Shown here one piece after another: positions 34,287-45,042 of a DNA stretch of 64,000 bases; position 1 is the stretch's first letter; each line of letters begins with the position of its first letter. The stretch is from Salinilacustrithrix sp034522155. Lineage in GTDB: Bacteria; Actinomycetota; Acidimicrobiia; Acidimicrobiales; Salinilacustritrichaceae. A program made the translations under genes and the position numbers. The notes beneath the pieces were generated by a model, which was not told the DNA's origin, did no database searches, and worked only from the letters and a program-made list of their open reading frames with translations. The stretch spans positions 466,608-530,607 of the forward strand of contig JAXHLP010000003.1 of the NCBI GenBank assembly GCA_034522155.1. The letters are read 5' to 3'.

Positions 34287-34781
34287 TCAGACGCCGACGG
34301 CGTCCTGGGCCTCGCGGATGGCATCCATCCGGTCGACGAAGCGGACGAGCAGGTCGGCGAACTGGTCGCGCTCGTCGGGCGAGAACTCGGCCACGACCTC
34401 CTCGAACCACTCACGCCGAGCCCGCTTCAGCTTGCCCCGGATCCGCTGGCCCGACTCGGTGAGGTAGTGGCCGGTGGCCCGTCCGTCGTCGGGGTCGGGC
34501 CGGCGCTCCACGTAGCCGGCATCGACCAGGCGCGCGACCTGGCGACTGGCGGTGGAGGTGTCGATGCCGCCCATGTCCGCCAGATCGCACAGGCGAACCG
34601 GCTCGAACTCCTCGATGCGGGCCAGCATCACCGACCCCGAGCGTTCGATGTCGACACCGGCCCGGTCGTTGATGCGCTGGTTGCCGCGTGGATCGTTCGT
34701 ACGACGCAGCAGCGCGATCAGCGCCGCCTCGATGCGGGCGATGGCGTCGTCGTCCATGTCGTGAGCGGGGACCTCGGGCAC
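34287..34781 (-). CDS. MarR-family transcriptional regulator
   Basis: 164 residues (GTG; the ATG giving MDDDAIARIEAAL is an alternative). VDIERSGSVMLARIEEFEPVR, LCDLADMGGIDTSTASRQVARLVDAGYVERR is the winged helix-turn-helix and PDPDDGRATGHYLTESGQRI the wing, the MarR signature. It is divergent from the efflux transporter, whose promoter carries a palindrome, so it most likely represses that gene and itself until a ligand binds. Confidence 0.88.
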   Translation of the reverse strand: MPEVPAHDMDDDAIARIEAALIALLRRTNDPRGNQRINDRAGVDIERSGSVMLARIEEFEPVRLCDLADMGGIDTSTASRQVARLVDAGYVERRPDPDDGRATGHYLTESGQRIRGKLKRARREWFEEVVAEFSPDERDQFADLLVRFVDRMDAIREAQDAVGV

Positions 34782-34799
34782 ATGTCACACGCTAGCCGG

Positions 34800-34829
34800 T
34801 TGTTGTTGGTTGTACGAACCAACTATATT
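34800..34829 (+). promoter_or_regulatory. MFS promoter with overlapping MarR-type operator
   Basis: -35 TTGTTG (34800-34805), 18-base spacer and -10 TATATT (34824-34829). The palindrome GTTGGTT-GTACG-AACCAAC (34805-34823) fills the spacer, so a bound repressor would block polymerase. The transporter ATG at 34839 is only about 4 bases from the predicted transcript start, implying a leaderless mRNA. Confidence 0.7.
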
Positions 34830-34838
34830 CTCGAGGCA

Positions 34839-36383
34839 ATGGATGCCTCCTCCGACCAGCGCTGGGAAGACGAGCCCGACGAAGAAGCGCCAGCCGTGCC
34901 GGACGGTTCGGTCTTCGGCATCCCGTACCGCTGGGTCGCCATGTTCGTGGTCCTGTTCGGCACGTTCATGGTCGCCCTCGACACCACGGTCGTGAACCTG
35001 GGCCTGCCGTCGATGCAGCGCGACTTCGGCACCATCGAGGGGATCGAGTGGGTCGTCACCGCCTACCTCGCCGCCGTGGGCGTGACCCTCACCATGAGCG
35101 GGTGGCTCGCCGACCGGTTCGGTCGCAAGCAGATGTTCGTGTTCAGTCTCGGCATGTTCACGCTCGCCTCGCTGCTGTGTGCGATGGCGCCGACCCTCCC
35201 CGCGCTCATCGGCTTCCGGCTCCTGCAGGGTGTCGCCGGCGGCATGCTCATGCCGGTCGTGATGGCCATGATCTACGAGCTGTTCGAGCCCCACGAACGG
35301 GGCAAGGCGCTCGGCTACTTCGGCATCGCGGTCATGGCCGCCCCCGCCATCGGACCGGTGCTCGGCGGCAGCCTGGTGGCGTCGGCCAACTGGCGCTGGC
35401 TGTTCCTCATCAACATTCCCGTCGGCCTCGTCGGCTTCCCGGTCGCCATCAAGCTGTTGAAGGACACCGGCTACCGCGAGCGCCGCCCGCTCGACGTGTT
35501 CGGTTTCGTGCTCGCCGGCGTCGGTGTCAGCGCGGTGCTGGTCGGCTTCGAGCGCGGTGCCTCCGAGGGTTGGTCGCACACCAGCGTCGTCGTGTTCCTC
35601 GCCACGGGCGTCGTGCTGCTCACCGGTTTCGTCATCCACGCGTTGCGCACCGCGCATCCACTGCTCGACATCCGGATCTTGGCCCACCCCGTGTTCGCGG
35701 TCGGCATGGCGACCATCGCGCTGATGTCGGTGGCCCAGTTCTCCCGGCTCGTCTACGTGCCGCTCCAGCTCGGCACCGTCCGGGGGGTCGACGAGTTCCA
35801 GGTCGGGCTCGTCATGCTTCCCTCGGCCCTCGGCATCGCGCTCACGATGTCGGTCGGTGGTCGCCTCGCCGACAGGGTCGGGGCGCGGATCCCGGTGAGT
35901 GTGGGCCTCACGATCTTCGCACTGTCGTTCCTCGGCCTCGCGAGCCTCCGGATCGACACCCCGCTGCCCGTCGTGGGCGCGGTCATGTTCGCCGGCGGCA
36001 TCGGCGCCGGCCTGGCCATGATGCCGCCCAACATCCTGGCCATGAACTCGGTGACGGCCCCGCAGGTCTCGCAGGGCTCATCGCTCAGCCAGGTGTCGCG
36101 CCAGATGTCCTCGGCCATCGGCACCGCGATCATGGCGTCGATCTTCGCCACCATCCGCATCGACGCCGACCCGTCGTCGCTCACGGCGTCCGAGGCCATG
36201 TCGCCGTTCCGCACCGTGTTCCTGGTCGCGTTCGGGTTCCTCGTGGTCGCGGTCATCGTGGCCCAGTGGGAGCCGGGCAAGGCCAAGGCCCTCGAGCTCC
36301 AGGAGGAGCGGCGCCAGGAGATGCGACAGCTCGGCATCGGGCCCGAGGCCGAGGAAGCGGCCCCGGCCTACGCCGAGTTCTGA
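34839..36383 (+). CDS. DHA2-family MFS drug efflux transporter (EmrB/QacA type)
   Basis: 514 residues with about 14 membrane segments. The motifs are LDTTVVNLGLPSMQRDF (motif D1), WLADRFGRKQMF (motif A) and GFRLLQGVAGGMLMPVVMAMIYELF (motif B); GIAVMAAPAIGPVLGGSL is motif C, specific to drug exporters. It exports drugs or lipophilic compounds with proton antiport. A 35-residue acidic N-terminal tail precedes the first helix. The start is at the end of the divergent operator region. Confidence 0.9.
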   Translation: MDASSDQRWEDEPDEEAPAVPDGSVFGIPYRWVAMFVVLFGTFMVALDTTVVNLGLPSMQRDFGTIEGIEWVVTAYLAAVGVTLTMSGWLADRFGRKQMFVFSLGMFTLASLLCAMAPTLPALIGFRLLQGVAGGMLMPVVMAMIYELFEPHERGKALGYFGIAVMAAPAIGPVLGGSLVASANWRWLFLINIPVGLVGFPVAIKLLKDTGYRERRPLDVFGFVLAGVGVSAVLVGFERGASEGWSHTSVVVFLATGVVLLTGFVIHALRTAHPLLDIRILAHPVFAVGMATIALMSVAQFSRLVYVPLQLGTVRGVDEFQVGLVMLPSALGIALTMSVGGRLADRVGARIPVSVGLTIFALSFLGLASLRIDTPLPVVGAVMFAGGIGAGLAMMPPNILAMNSVTAPQVSQGSSLSQVSRQMSSAIGTAIMASIFATIRIDADPSSLTASEAMSPFRTVFLVAFGFLVVAVIVAQWEPGKAKALELQEERRQEMRQLGIGPEAEEAAPAYAEF

Positions 36384-36407
36384 GACTCGCTGTCGATCGT
36401 GCGCTGC

Positions 36408-36434
36408 GAGTTGTGAGGCCCAGCCGAACAACTC
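36408..36434. repeat. GAGTTGT-type palindromic repeat, copy D
   Basis: GAGTTGT-GAGGCCCAGCCGA-ACAACTC, 27 bases, between the convergent MFS and DUF7064-like genes. It matches copies A-C in arms and core and could also serve as the terminator. Confidence 0.75.
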
Positions 36435-36452
36435 GGTGAGCGACGAGGCCCC

Positions 36453-37493
36453 TCAGGGCCGAGGAGCGACGTCCGCGCCGACGGGGCGGCCGTCGACGAT
36501 CTGGTCGAGGTACTCGCTCATGCCGATGCCGCGCTGGCCGTTGCACTCGTAGCGGGTCATCGCCTCGGTGATCCGGGTGAACAGCTCGTTGCCTTCGGGG
36601 TCCTTGCGTCGGTTGCGCAGCGGGATCAGTGACAGCACCTCACCGGTGACGTCGTAGGACTGGTTGTCGGTCTCCACGTGGCAGCGCATCGAGGTCTGGT
36701 AGTGGTCGTCGTCCCAGTCGGACTCGATGGAGCAGTCGCGGATCAGGTGGTACTCGTTGCCTTCGAGGACCATGCCGCCCGGCTTGCCGCCGACGACCGA
36801 GACCATCATCGAGAAGTCCTCGGAGAAGACCATGGGAAGCCAGCGGTACCACGACACCGCCTGCCAGTAGCGGGGACCCCACGACTTGTCGCGCAGGCCG
36901 AGCCCGTCGAGGTCGATGGTGGTCTCACCGACCCGGATCGTGCCGGTCACCGCGCAGTGCTGCTCGTAGTGGGCCTTGGCGAAGCTCTTCTCCGGATCGA
37001 TCTCGATCTCGGAACCGTCGTCCTCGTACACGGGCTTGCCGCCGTACATGGGGGACACGCCGCGGTAGTGGAGGTCGACCTCGCAGCTCTCCCACGGGTT
37101 CTCCTTGAACGCGGTCCGCGGGTCGGCCATCTGGCGGGGCTCGTCGAGCACGCAGATCTTGCCCTGGTAGCGGACGCGGAGGTGCTCGAACGGGGTGACG
37201 ACCTGGATCGAGAGCCCGCCGGCGTCCATGGCGTCGTTGTCCTCGATCTCCGGGCGGGCGTAGACGAACGCGACCTTCCCGCGCGGCAGGTAGATGCACA
37301 CCGACAGCTCTGCGTAGCCCTCGTTGACCCGGTTGCCGAGCCGGAACCAGCCCCCGAGCTCCTGGTCGGCGTCGAACGCGTTGAGGTACATCGACTCGTT
37401 GTAGTTCGAGGCCGCGTCGGGCGTGTGGGTGTACTCGTCCGTGGGCTCGAGCACGGTGACGATCGTTCGCCCGGTGTGGTCAGTGCGGCTCAT
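36453..37493 (-). CDS. DUF7064/DUF7065-like protein (CrtC/lipocalin-type fold, unknown function)
   Basis: 346 residues from the ATG at 37493; a longer frame upstream is not supported. NYNESMYLNAFDADQELGGW, FRLGNRVNEGYAELSVCIYL, GLRDKSWGPRYWQAVSWYRW and YEQHCAVTGTIRVGETTIDL fit actinobacterial beta-sandwich proteins distantly related to hydroxyneurosporene synthase. The C-terminus is AMTRYECNGQRGIGMSEYLD. No signal peptide. The substrate is unknown; the family name is from memory and should be taken as tentative. Confidence 0.6.
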   Translation of the reverse strand: MSRTDHTGRTIVTVLEPTDEYTHTPDAASNYNESMYLNAFDADQELGGWFRLGNRVNEGYAELSVCIYLPRGKVAFVYARPEIEDNDAMDAGGLSIQVVTPFEHLRVRYQGKICVLDEPRQMADPRTAFKENPWESCEVDLHYRGVSPMYGGKPVYEDDGSEIEIDPEKSFAKAHYEQHCAVTGTIRVGETTIDLDGLGLRDKSWGPRYWQAVSWYRWLPMVFSEDFSMMVSVVGGKPGGMVLEGNEYHLIRDCSIESDWDDDHYQTSMRCHVETDNQSYDVTGEVLSLIPLRNRRKDPEGNELFTRITEAMTRYECNGQRGIGMSEYLDQIVDGRPVGADVAPRP

Positions 37494-37604
37494 CGGGTCC
37501 CCCGGTGTCGTGGTGGTGCAGCGCGCGTTGGGAACGAGCGTATCCAGCGTCCCGTTCGCGATGCCGTTCACGGCCGAGGTGACCGTCACCGCCGAGCCCG
37601 AGCA

Positions 37605-37700
37605 GGTGCGCGACGTGGCCCGGTGGGCTGGATCGTCGTCATTGTCGCGGTGTTCGCGCCGATCTCGGTCCGCCGCGACCAGAAGGTCCAGGCCGAGTAG
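37605..37700 (+). pseudogene. possible remnant of an ABC-2 permease C-terminus
   Basis: In one frame the plus strand reads GWIVVIVAVFAPISVRRDQK then VQAE and a TAG at 37698. This resembles the last helix and basic end of actinobacterial ABC-2 type permeases. Just upstream, another frame gives AMPFTAEVTVTAEPEQVRDV, with no open frame linking the two. The gap between the DUF7064-like gene and prfC otherwise has nothing. A weak call based on a short pattern. Confidence 0.25.
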
Positions 37701-37746
37701 CGGTTCGGAGTTGGTGGCGGGTGGGGTCGGCCGGTTCACTTGATCC

Positions 37747-39369
37747 GTGCCCGATCCCGCCCCCGGAACCGTCCCCGGAACCGTCCCCGGCCGAGTCGCG
37801 GCCGAGGCCGCCCGCCGGCGGACCTTCGCGATCATCAGCCACCCCGACGCGGGTAAGACGACGCTGACCGAGAAGTTCCTGCTCTACGGCGGAGCCGTGC
37901 AGGACGCCGGCCAGGTCAAGGCCCGGGGCGAGCGGCGACGGGTCCGGTCCGACTGGCTCGACATGGAGCAACAGCGCGGTATCTCCATCAGCTCCACGGT
38001 GATGCAGTTCCCCTACCGCGAGACGGTGCTCAACCTGCTCGACACCCCGGGCCACCGCGACTTCTCCGAGGACACCTACCGGGTCCTGGCCGCGGCCGAC
38101 GCGGCGATCATGGTCCTCGACGCGTCGTCGGGCATCGAGGCCCAGACCCTCAAGCTGTTCGAGGTGTGTCGTGAGCGTCGAATCCCGCTGCTGACCTTCG
38201 TCAACAAGTGGGACCGCCCGGGCAAGGAGGCGCTCGAGCTGACCGACGAGATCGAGTCGACGCTCGAGCTCGCCACCATGCCGGTCACCTGGCCCGTGGG
38301 TATCGCCGGCGACTTCCGGGGCCTCATCGACCGGCGTTCGGGTGACTACGTGCGCTTCACCCGCACCGCCCGGGGCGCCACCGAGGCGGGCGAGGAGAAC
38401 CTCACTCCGGACCAGGCCCGCGAGCGCGACGGCGACAGCTACGACACCGCGGTCGAGGAGATCGACCTGCTCGAGGCCGACGGTTCCGACCTCGACCGCG
38501 ACTTCTTCCTCTCTGCCGATGCCACCCCCGTGTTCTTCGGCTCGGCCCTCACCAACTACGGCGTGCGCCTGCTGCTCGACGCCGTGGTCGACATCGCGCC
38601 CGCGCCCCTGCCCCGTCCCGACGTCGACGGCGAGGGTCGACCGCTCGACGCCCCGTTCTCCGGGTTCGTGTTCAAGGTCCAGGCCAACATGGACCCGTCC
38701 CATCGCGACCGCATCGCGTTCGTGCGGGTGTGCTCGGGCGAGTTCGAGCGGGGCATGGTCGTCACCCACGACCGCACCGGCAAGCCCTTCGCCACCAAGT
38801 ATGCCCACTCGGTGTTCGGCGCCGAGCGCGAGACCCTGGAGCAGGCCTATCCCGGCGACGTGGTCGGCCTGGTCAACGCGACCGAGGTCCGGGTGGGCGA
38901 CACGCTCTGGCTCGACGAGCAGGTCACCTTCCCCGGCATCCCGGCCTTCGCCCCCGAGCTGTTCGCCATCGCCCGCCCCAAGGACATCGGCCGGTTCAAG
39001 CAGTTCCGCAAGGGCATCGCCCAGCTCGACGAGGAGGGCGTGGTCCAGGTGCTGCGCGACCCCGACTTCGGCGACCAGGAACCGTTCCTCGCCGCCGTCG
39101 GCCAGATGCAGTTCGAGGTCGCCTCGGCCCGCCTCGCCGACGAGTTCGGCGCCCCGGCCGAGCTGTCGATGACCAAGTACTCGATCGCCCGCCTCACCGA
39201 CGAGGACACCATGCCCCTGCTGCGGGGCATGACCGGCGTGCGGGTGCTCGAGCGCTCCGACGGCGCCCTGCTCGCCCTGTTCGAATCGATCTACTGGCTC
39301 CAGCGGGTCGAGTCCGACCACCCCGACTGGATCCTCGAGCCCCTCGTCGCCGAAGGCCTGTCCGGTTGA
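37747..39369 (+). CDS. prfC: peptide chain release factor 3
   Basis: 540 residues from a GTG. The G domain has G1 SHPDAGKTTL, G3 DTPGHRDFSEDTYR and G4 NKWDRPG (the usual NKLDR with Trp); QRGISISSTVMQF is the switch region. Domain II and III motifs FVFKVQANMDPSHRDRIAF and QMQFEVASARLADEFG distinguish RF3 from EF-G. It recycles RF1/RF2 after termination. Three tandem GGAACCGTCCCC units code for GTVPGTVPGRV at the N-terminus. Confidence 0.94.
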   Translation: MPDPAPGTVPGTVPGRVAAEAARRRTFAIISHPDAGKTTLTEKFLLYGGAVQDAGQVKARGERRRVRSDWLDMEQQRGISISSTVMQFPYRETVLNLLDTPGHRDFSEDTYRVLAAADAAIMVLDASSGIEAQTLKLFEVCRERRIPLLTFVNKWDRPGKEALELTDEIESTLELATMPVTWPVGIAGDFRGLIDRRSGDYVRFTRTARGATEAGEENLTPDQARERDGDSYDTAVEEIDLLEADGSDLDRDFFLSADATPVFFGSALTNYGVRLLLDAVVDIAPAPLPRPDVDGEGRPLDAPFSGFVFKVQANMDPSHRDRIAFVRVCSGEFERGMVVTHDRTGKPFATKYAHSVFGAERETLEQAYPGDVVGLVNATEVRVGDTLWLDEQVTFPGIPAFAPELFAIARPKDIGRFKQFRKGIAQLDEEGVVQVLRDPDFGDQEPFLAAVGQMQFEVASARLADEFGAPAELSMTKYSIARLTDEDTMPLLRGMTGVRVLERSDGALLALFESIYWLQRVESDHPDWILEPLVAEGLSG

Positions 39370-39390
39370 GGAGGCGCTGGCGTTCTCCAT

Positions 39391-39407
39391 CCGGCCCGAA
39401 GGGCCGG
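39391..39407 (+). terminator. prfC terminator
   Basis: CCGGCCC - GAA - GGGCCGG, with a larger outer pairing GAGGCGCTGG / CCAGGGCCTC, about 20 bases after the stop. Confidence 0.7.
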
Positions 39408-39478
39408 CCAGGGCCTCGGAACTCCCCGTCGTGAGGGTGTGCTGCTGCCTACCCGGGGTGGGTCGGTAGCCTCTCGGC

Positions 39479-41767
<2,289 letters not shown>

Positions 41768-41770
41768 GGC

Positions 41771-43246
41771 TCAGCAGGTGGCCCCGTCGGAGGGGACGGA
41801 GCCGTCGACGAGATACGCGGCGACCAGGTCGTCGATGCACGCGTTGTCCTGGAACACGATGGTGTGGCCCTCGCCCTCGTAGGTGAGCAGCACGCCCGAG
41901 TCGAGGCGATCGGCCACGGTCACCCCGCTCTCGTACGGTGTGGCCGGGTCGCCGGTGCCTGATACCACCAGGATCGGTGGGGCGCCCGGGGCGCGCAGCG
42001 CGCCGATGGGGTCGGGCTCGGTCGGCCACAGCGCGCACCGGATGTAGTCGTTGACGATGGCTTCGCCGAACCGCGGCGCGTCCTCGTCGGCGGCGTCGGC
42101 GGCGGCCAGGAACACATCGGTGTCGCGGGGCCAGGCGGAGTCGAGGCACGACACCGCGAAGTAGATCGAGAAGTCGGCGATCCCGATGTAGGAGTCGGCG
42201 AGGGAGATCATCCCGCTCCCGTCCCCGCGCCCGGCCGCGGCGAGTGCCGCGTCGAGGCTGGTCCACAGCGACTGCTGGTAGAGCGGGTAGGCGAGCGCGA
42301 TCGCCGTCTCGCCGGGACCGAGGGTCCGGGTGCCACCGGATGAGCTGATCCCGTTCTCGGCGGCGGCGATCACCTGCTCGACGGTCGCGATGGGATCGTC
42401 GAACGGGCAGCTGGCCCGCTGCGGGCAGCCGTCGGCCCAGTTCTGCAGTGCCCGCTCGAAGCCCTCGGCCTGGGCCACCGCGGTCTCGATGCCCGACGGT
42501 GCCGTGTCGACGAGGCCGTCGAGCACCATGGTCCGGACCCGGTCGGGGAACAGCTCGGCGTACACCTGCCCGATCGAGGTGCCATAGCTGTAGCCGAGGA
42601 AGGACAGCTGCTCGTCGCCCATCCCGGCTCGGACCAGGTCCATGTCGCGGGCGACGTCGCGGGTCCCGAGGTGGGGGAGGAGCTCCGGGCGTGACGAGGC
42701 GCAGTCCTCCACGTAGCGCTCCGACACGTCGAGCAGCGCCTGCTCGTCACCCTGGTCCTCGATCGTGGGATCCACCGAGTAGAGCGTGGCCGGGTCGAGC
42801 CCACAGTCCAGCGGTGTGGAGCTGCCGACGCCGCGCGGGTCCATGCCCACGATGTCGAACCGCTCGCGGATCTCGGCGGGCACGGGCCACCGGCTGACCA
42901 GATCGGCGGCACCCGCACCGGGCCCGCCGAAGTTGAGGAACAGGGCGCCGATGCGATCGCCGGTGGCGGGCAGGCGCCGCACGAACAGGTCGATGGTCGC
43001 GCCGTCGGGTTCGTCGTGGTCGCGGGGTACGGCCACGGTGGCGCACTCCGCACCGCCACACGATTGCCAGGCGATTTCGGGTGCCTCGGCTTCGGGGGTG
43101 GTCGTCTCCCCGGTCGGCGTCTCCGCCGCCGACGTGGTGGTCACCTCGTCGGAGCGTTCGACGTCGGTGTCGTCGCTGCACGCCGAGATCAGGGCGGCGG
43201 CGGCGAGCACGGTGGCGGCGAGGCGCCGTGTTCGCGTGGCCCTCAT
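41771..43246 (-). CDS. alpha/beta-hydrolase lipoprotein, TAP-like (tripeptidyl aminopeptidase/SCO type)
   Basis: 491 residues. A lipoprotein signal (AAALISACSDD) is followed by a Thr/Glu spacer. IDLFVRRLPATGDRIGALFLNFGGPG is the oxyanion HGGPG-like region. GYSYGTSIG has the nucleophile Ser near 217, VVSGTGDPATPYESG the acid, and GEGHTIVFQDNACIDD the His near 466, with the Cys of TAP-like C-terminal domains. These enzymes are secreted peptidases or esterases. It overlaps the DUF1003 gene by four bases. Confidence 0.85.
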   Translation of the reverse strand: MRATRTRRLAATVLAAAALISACSDDTDVERSDEVTTTSAAETPTGETTTPEAEAPEIAWQSCGGAECATVAVPRDHDEPDGATIDLFVRRLPATGDRIGALFLNFGGPGAGAADLVSRWPVPAEIRERFDIVGMDPRGVGSSTPLDCGLDPATLYSVDPTIEDQGDEQALLDVSERYVEDCASSRPELLPHLGTRDVARDMDLVRAGMGDEQLSFLGYSYGTSIGQVYAELFPDRVRTMVLDGLVDTAPSGIETAVAQAEGFERALQNWADGCPQRASCPFDDPIATVEQVIAAAENGISSSGGTRTLGPGETAIALAYPLYQQSLWTSLDAALAAAGRGDGSGMISLADSYIGIADFSIYFAVSCLDSAWPRDTDVFLAAADAADEDAPRFGEAIVNDYIRCALWPTEPDPIGALRAPGAPPILVVSGTGDPATPYESGVTVADRLDSGVLLTYEGEGHTIVFQDNACIDDLVAAYLVDGSVPSDGATC

Positions 43247-43749
43247 GGGGCGGGGTCGGTTCCCCGGTCGTCGAGCTTCGACTCGATGCGCTGCATGGCC
43301 TCGCTCAACGACTCCACGGCGTCGTGGAGCTCCTCGACCGTGGCCACGTCGGACAGGGTGAGCCGCACCGACGCCAGCTCGCGTGCGAGGAACTCGGCTT
43401 CGGCCTGGGTGCGAGCGTTGACCTCACGGTCCTGCTCAGCCTCGTCGCGGTCGCGCTCGTCCTGCCGGTTCTGGGCCAGCAGGATCAACGGCGCGGCGTA
43501 CGCCGCCTGGGTCGAGAACGCGAGGTTGAGGAGGATGAACGGGTACGGGTCCCAGCGGTACTTCACGGCCAGCGCGTTGAACGCGATCCAGAACCCGACC
43601 AACACGGTCTGGCCGGCCAGGAACCGTCCGGTGCCGAGGAATCGGGCGATGCCCTCCGAGAACCGGCCGAACGCGTCGGGGTCGAAGTGCGCGCCGATCA
43701 CGCTCGGGCTCGCCGGGCGAGTCAGGTCGGGGCGACGGAAGATGCCCAC
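43243..43749 (-). CDS. DUF1003 membrane protein
   Basis: 168 residues. FLGTGRFLAGQTVLVGFWIAFN, PYPFILLNLAFSTQAAYAAPLIL and LLAQNRQDERDRDEAEQDRE are the DUF1003 pattern of two membrane helices and a conserved charged helix. A C-terminal coiled coil (SVRLTLSDVATVEELHDAVE) follows. DUF1003 proteins often follow MgtE-N/CBS genes as here, but the function is unknown. Confidence 0.88.
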   Translation of the reverse strand: MGIFRRPDLTRPASPSVIGAHFDPDAFGRFSEGIARFLGTGRFLAGQTVLVGFWIAFNALAVKYRWDPYPFILLNLAFSTQAAYAAPLILLAQNRQDERDRDEAEQDREVNARTQAEAEFLARELASVRLTLSDVATVEELHDAVESLSEAMQRIESKLDDRGTDPAP

Positions 43750-43752
43750 GGC

Positions 43753-44910
43753 TCAGGTCTCCGGTCCCGACGTGGGCGGGCCCGCGGACCGACCGGCGAG
43801 CAACCGGCGGCGCCAACCCTTGGGCAGCATGTGATCCATCACGTCGTCGATCGTCACCGCCCCGATCAGGCGGCGCGACGCGTCGCAGACCGCCACGGCG
43901 ACCATGTCGTAGGCGGCGAGCCGGCCGGCGACGTTCATCTTCTCCATGTCTGGATCGAGGTAGTCGGGCCGTTCGGGGACGAGGTCGCCGAGCACGGTGG
44001 ACGGCGGATTTCGCAGCAGGCGCTGGAACCCGATGGCGCCGAGGTACCGGCCGGTGGGCACGGACATGGGGGGTTCGACCACGAACACCTGGGCGGCGAG
44101 GGCCACGGGCAGGGTGCGACGGCGGAGCAGGGCGAGTGCCTCGGCCACGGTCGACAGCGGCGATATCACGACCGGCTCGGGCGTCATCAGGCCGCCCGCG
44201 GTGGCCGACTCGTAGGTGAGCAGCCGTCGGACCGGGGTGGCGTCGCCGGGTTCCATGGCCTCGAGCAGCCGGGTGCGTTCGGAGACCGGGAGCTCGCCGA
44301 GCAGGTCGGCGGCATCGTCGGGGTCCATCTCCTCGAGCACGTCGGCGGCGCGTTCGAGATCGAGGCCGTCGATGATGCGGATCTGCTCGTCCTCGGGTAG
44401 CTCCTCGAGGAGGTCGGCCAGGCGCTCGTCTTCCATGATCTCGGCCAAGCGTTGGCGCTTGGCCAACGGCAGCGCCCGGATCCGGTTGGCCACGTCGGCC
44501 GGGCGCATCTCCCGGAACAGGGCGACCTCCTCGGCCTCGGCGCCCACGTCGAAAAGCTCGGGGGCGTCGCTCCACGGCACGATCGTGGGCGTACGCCGCC
44601 GGAACCGCCCCCGCCCGCCGAGCGCGAGCGTCGACAGCTCCCACGACGATCCGGGCGCGTCGGTGGCGCAGATGCCGACGTCGACCACGTACTGGTCGCC
44701 GACCGGCTCGTCGACGATGTCGGCGAGGGCCAGCAGCTCGCCCTCGCGCTTGTGGAACGGCCGGACGTCGATCGTGCCGAGGTGCATGCGCACGCCGGTG
44801 GCATCGATCGCGCTCACGCGGTTGGCGTTGACGAAGATGTGCCGGCGGTGCACCGAGGTCACGAAGCCCAGCACCCGGGGGGCGTGCCGACCACCGGGCG
44901 CCACCACCAC
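43753..44910 (-). CDS. PRC-barrel / MgtE N-terminal / CBS-domain protein, apparent 5' frameshift
   Basis: 385 residues from GTG 44910. The PRC-barrel part (VLGFVTSVHRRHIFVNANRV, residues 10-90) is followed by MgtE-N repeats (LAEIMEDERLADLLEELPED, ERAADVLEEMDPDDAADLLG, about 150-215). Two CBS-type segments end with LIGAVTIDDVMDHMLPKGWR. There is no transporter membrane domain, so it may regulate Mg2+ uptake elsewhere. The first beta-strand lies upstream in another frame: VTESATDPTAREIRYVTRVA from GTG 45023, then LPLVDGEGAAIGQVGD in the present frame. Adding one base in the GCGCGCG run at 44959-44967 would join them. Confidence 0.78.
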   Translation of the reverse strand: MVVAPGGRHAPRVLGFVTSVHRRHIFVNANRVSAIDATGVRMHLGTIDVRPFHKREGELLALADIVDEPVGDQYVVDVGICATDAPGSSWELSTLALGGRGRFRRRTPTIVPWSDAPELFDVGAEAEEVALFREMRPADVANRIRALPLAKRQRLAEIMEDERLADLLEELPEDEQIRIIDGLDLERAADVLEEMDPDDAADLLGELPVSERTRLLEAMEPGDATPVRRLLTYESATAGGLMTPEPVVISPLSTVAEALALLRRRTLPVALAAQVFVVEPPMSVPTGRYLGAIGFQRLLRNPPSTVLGDLVPERPDYLDPDMEKMNVAGRLAAYDMVAVAVCDASRRLIGAVTIDDVMDHMLPKGWRRRLLAGRSAGPPTSGPET

Positions 44911-45042
44911 GTCGCCGACCTGGCCGATGGCCGCCCCCTCGCCGTCGACGAGGGGCAGCCGCGCGCGACACGGGTCACGTAGCGGATCTCCCTCGCCGTG
45001 GGGTCGGTGGCCGATTCCGTCACGTGGGCATGCTACGACCCG

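Noticed and set aside
34203..34838. N-terminal extension of the MFS transporter reading through the marR region
   Set aside because: It lies antisense to a clear MarR gene and includes the operator and promoter; the conserved protein starts at 34839.
37494..37835. Long N-terminal extension of the DUF7064-like protein
   Set aside because: It is antisense to the prfC start and of shadow composition; ATG 37493 fits the family start.
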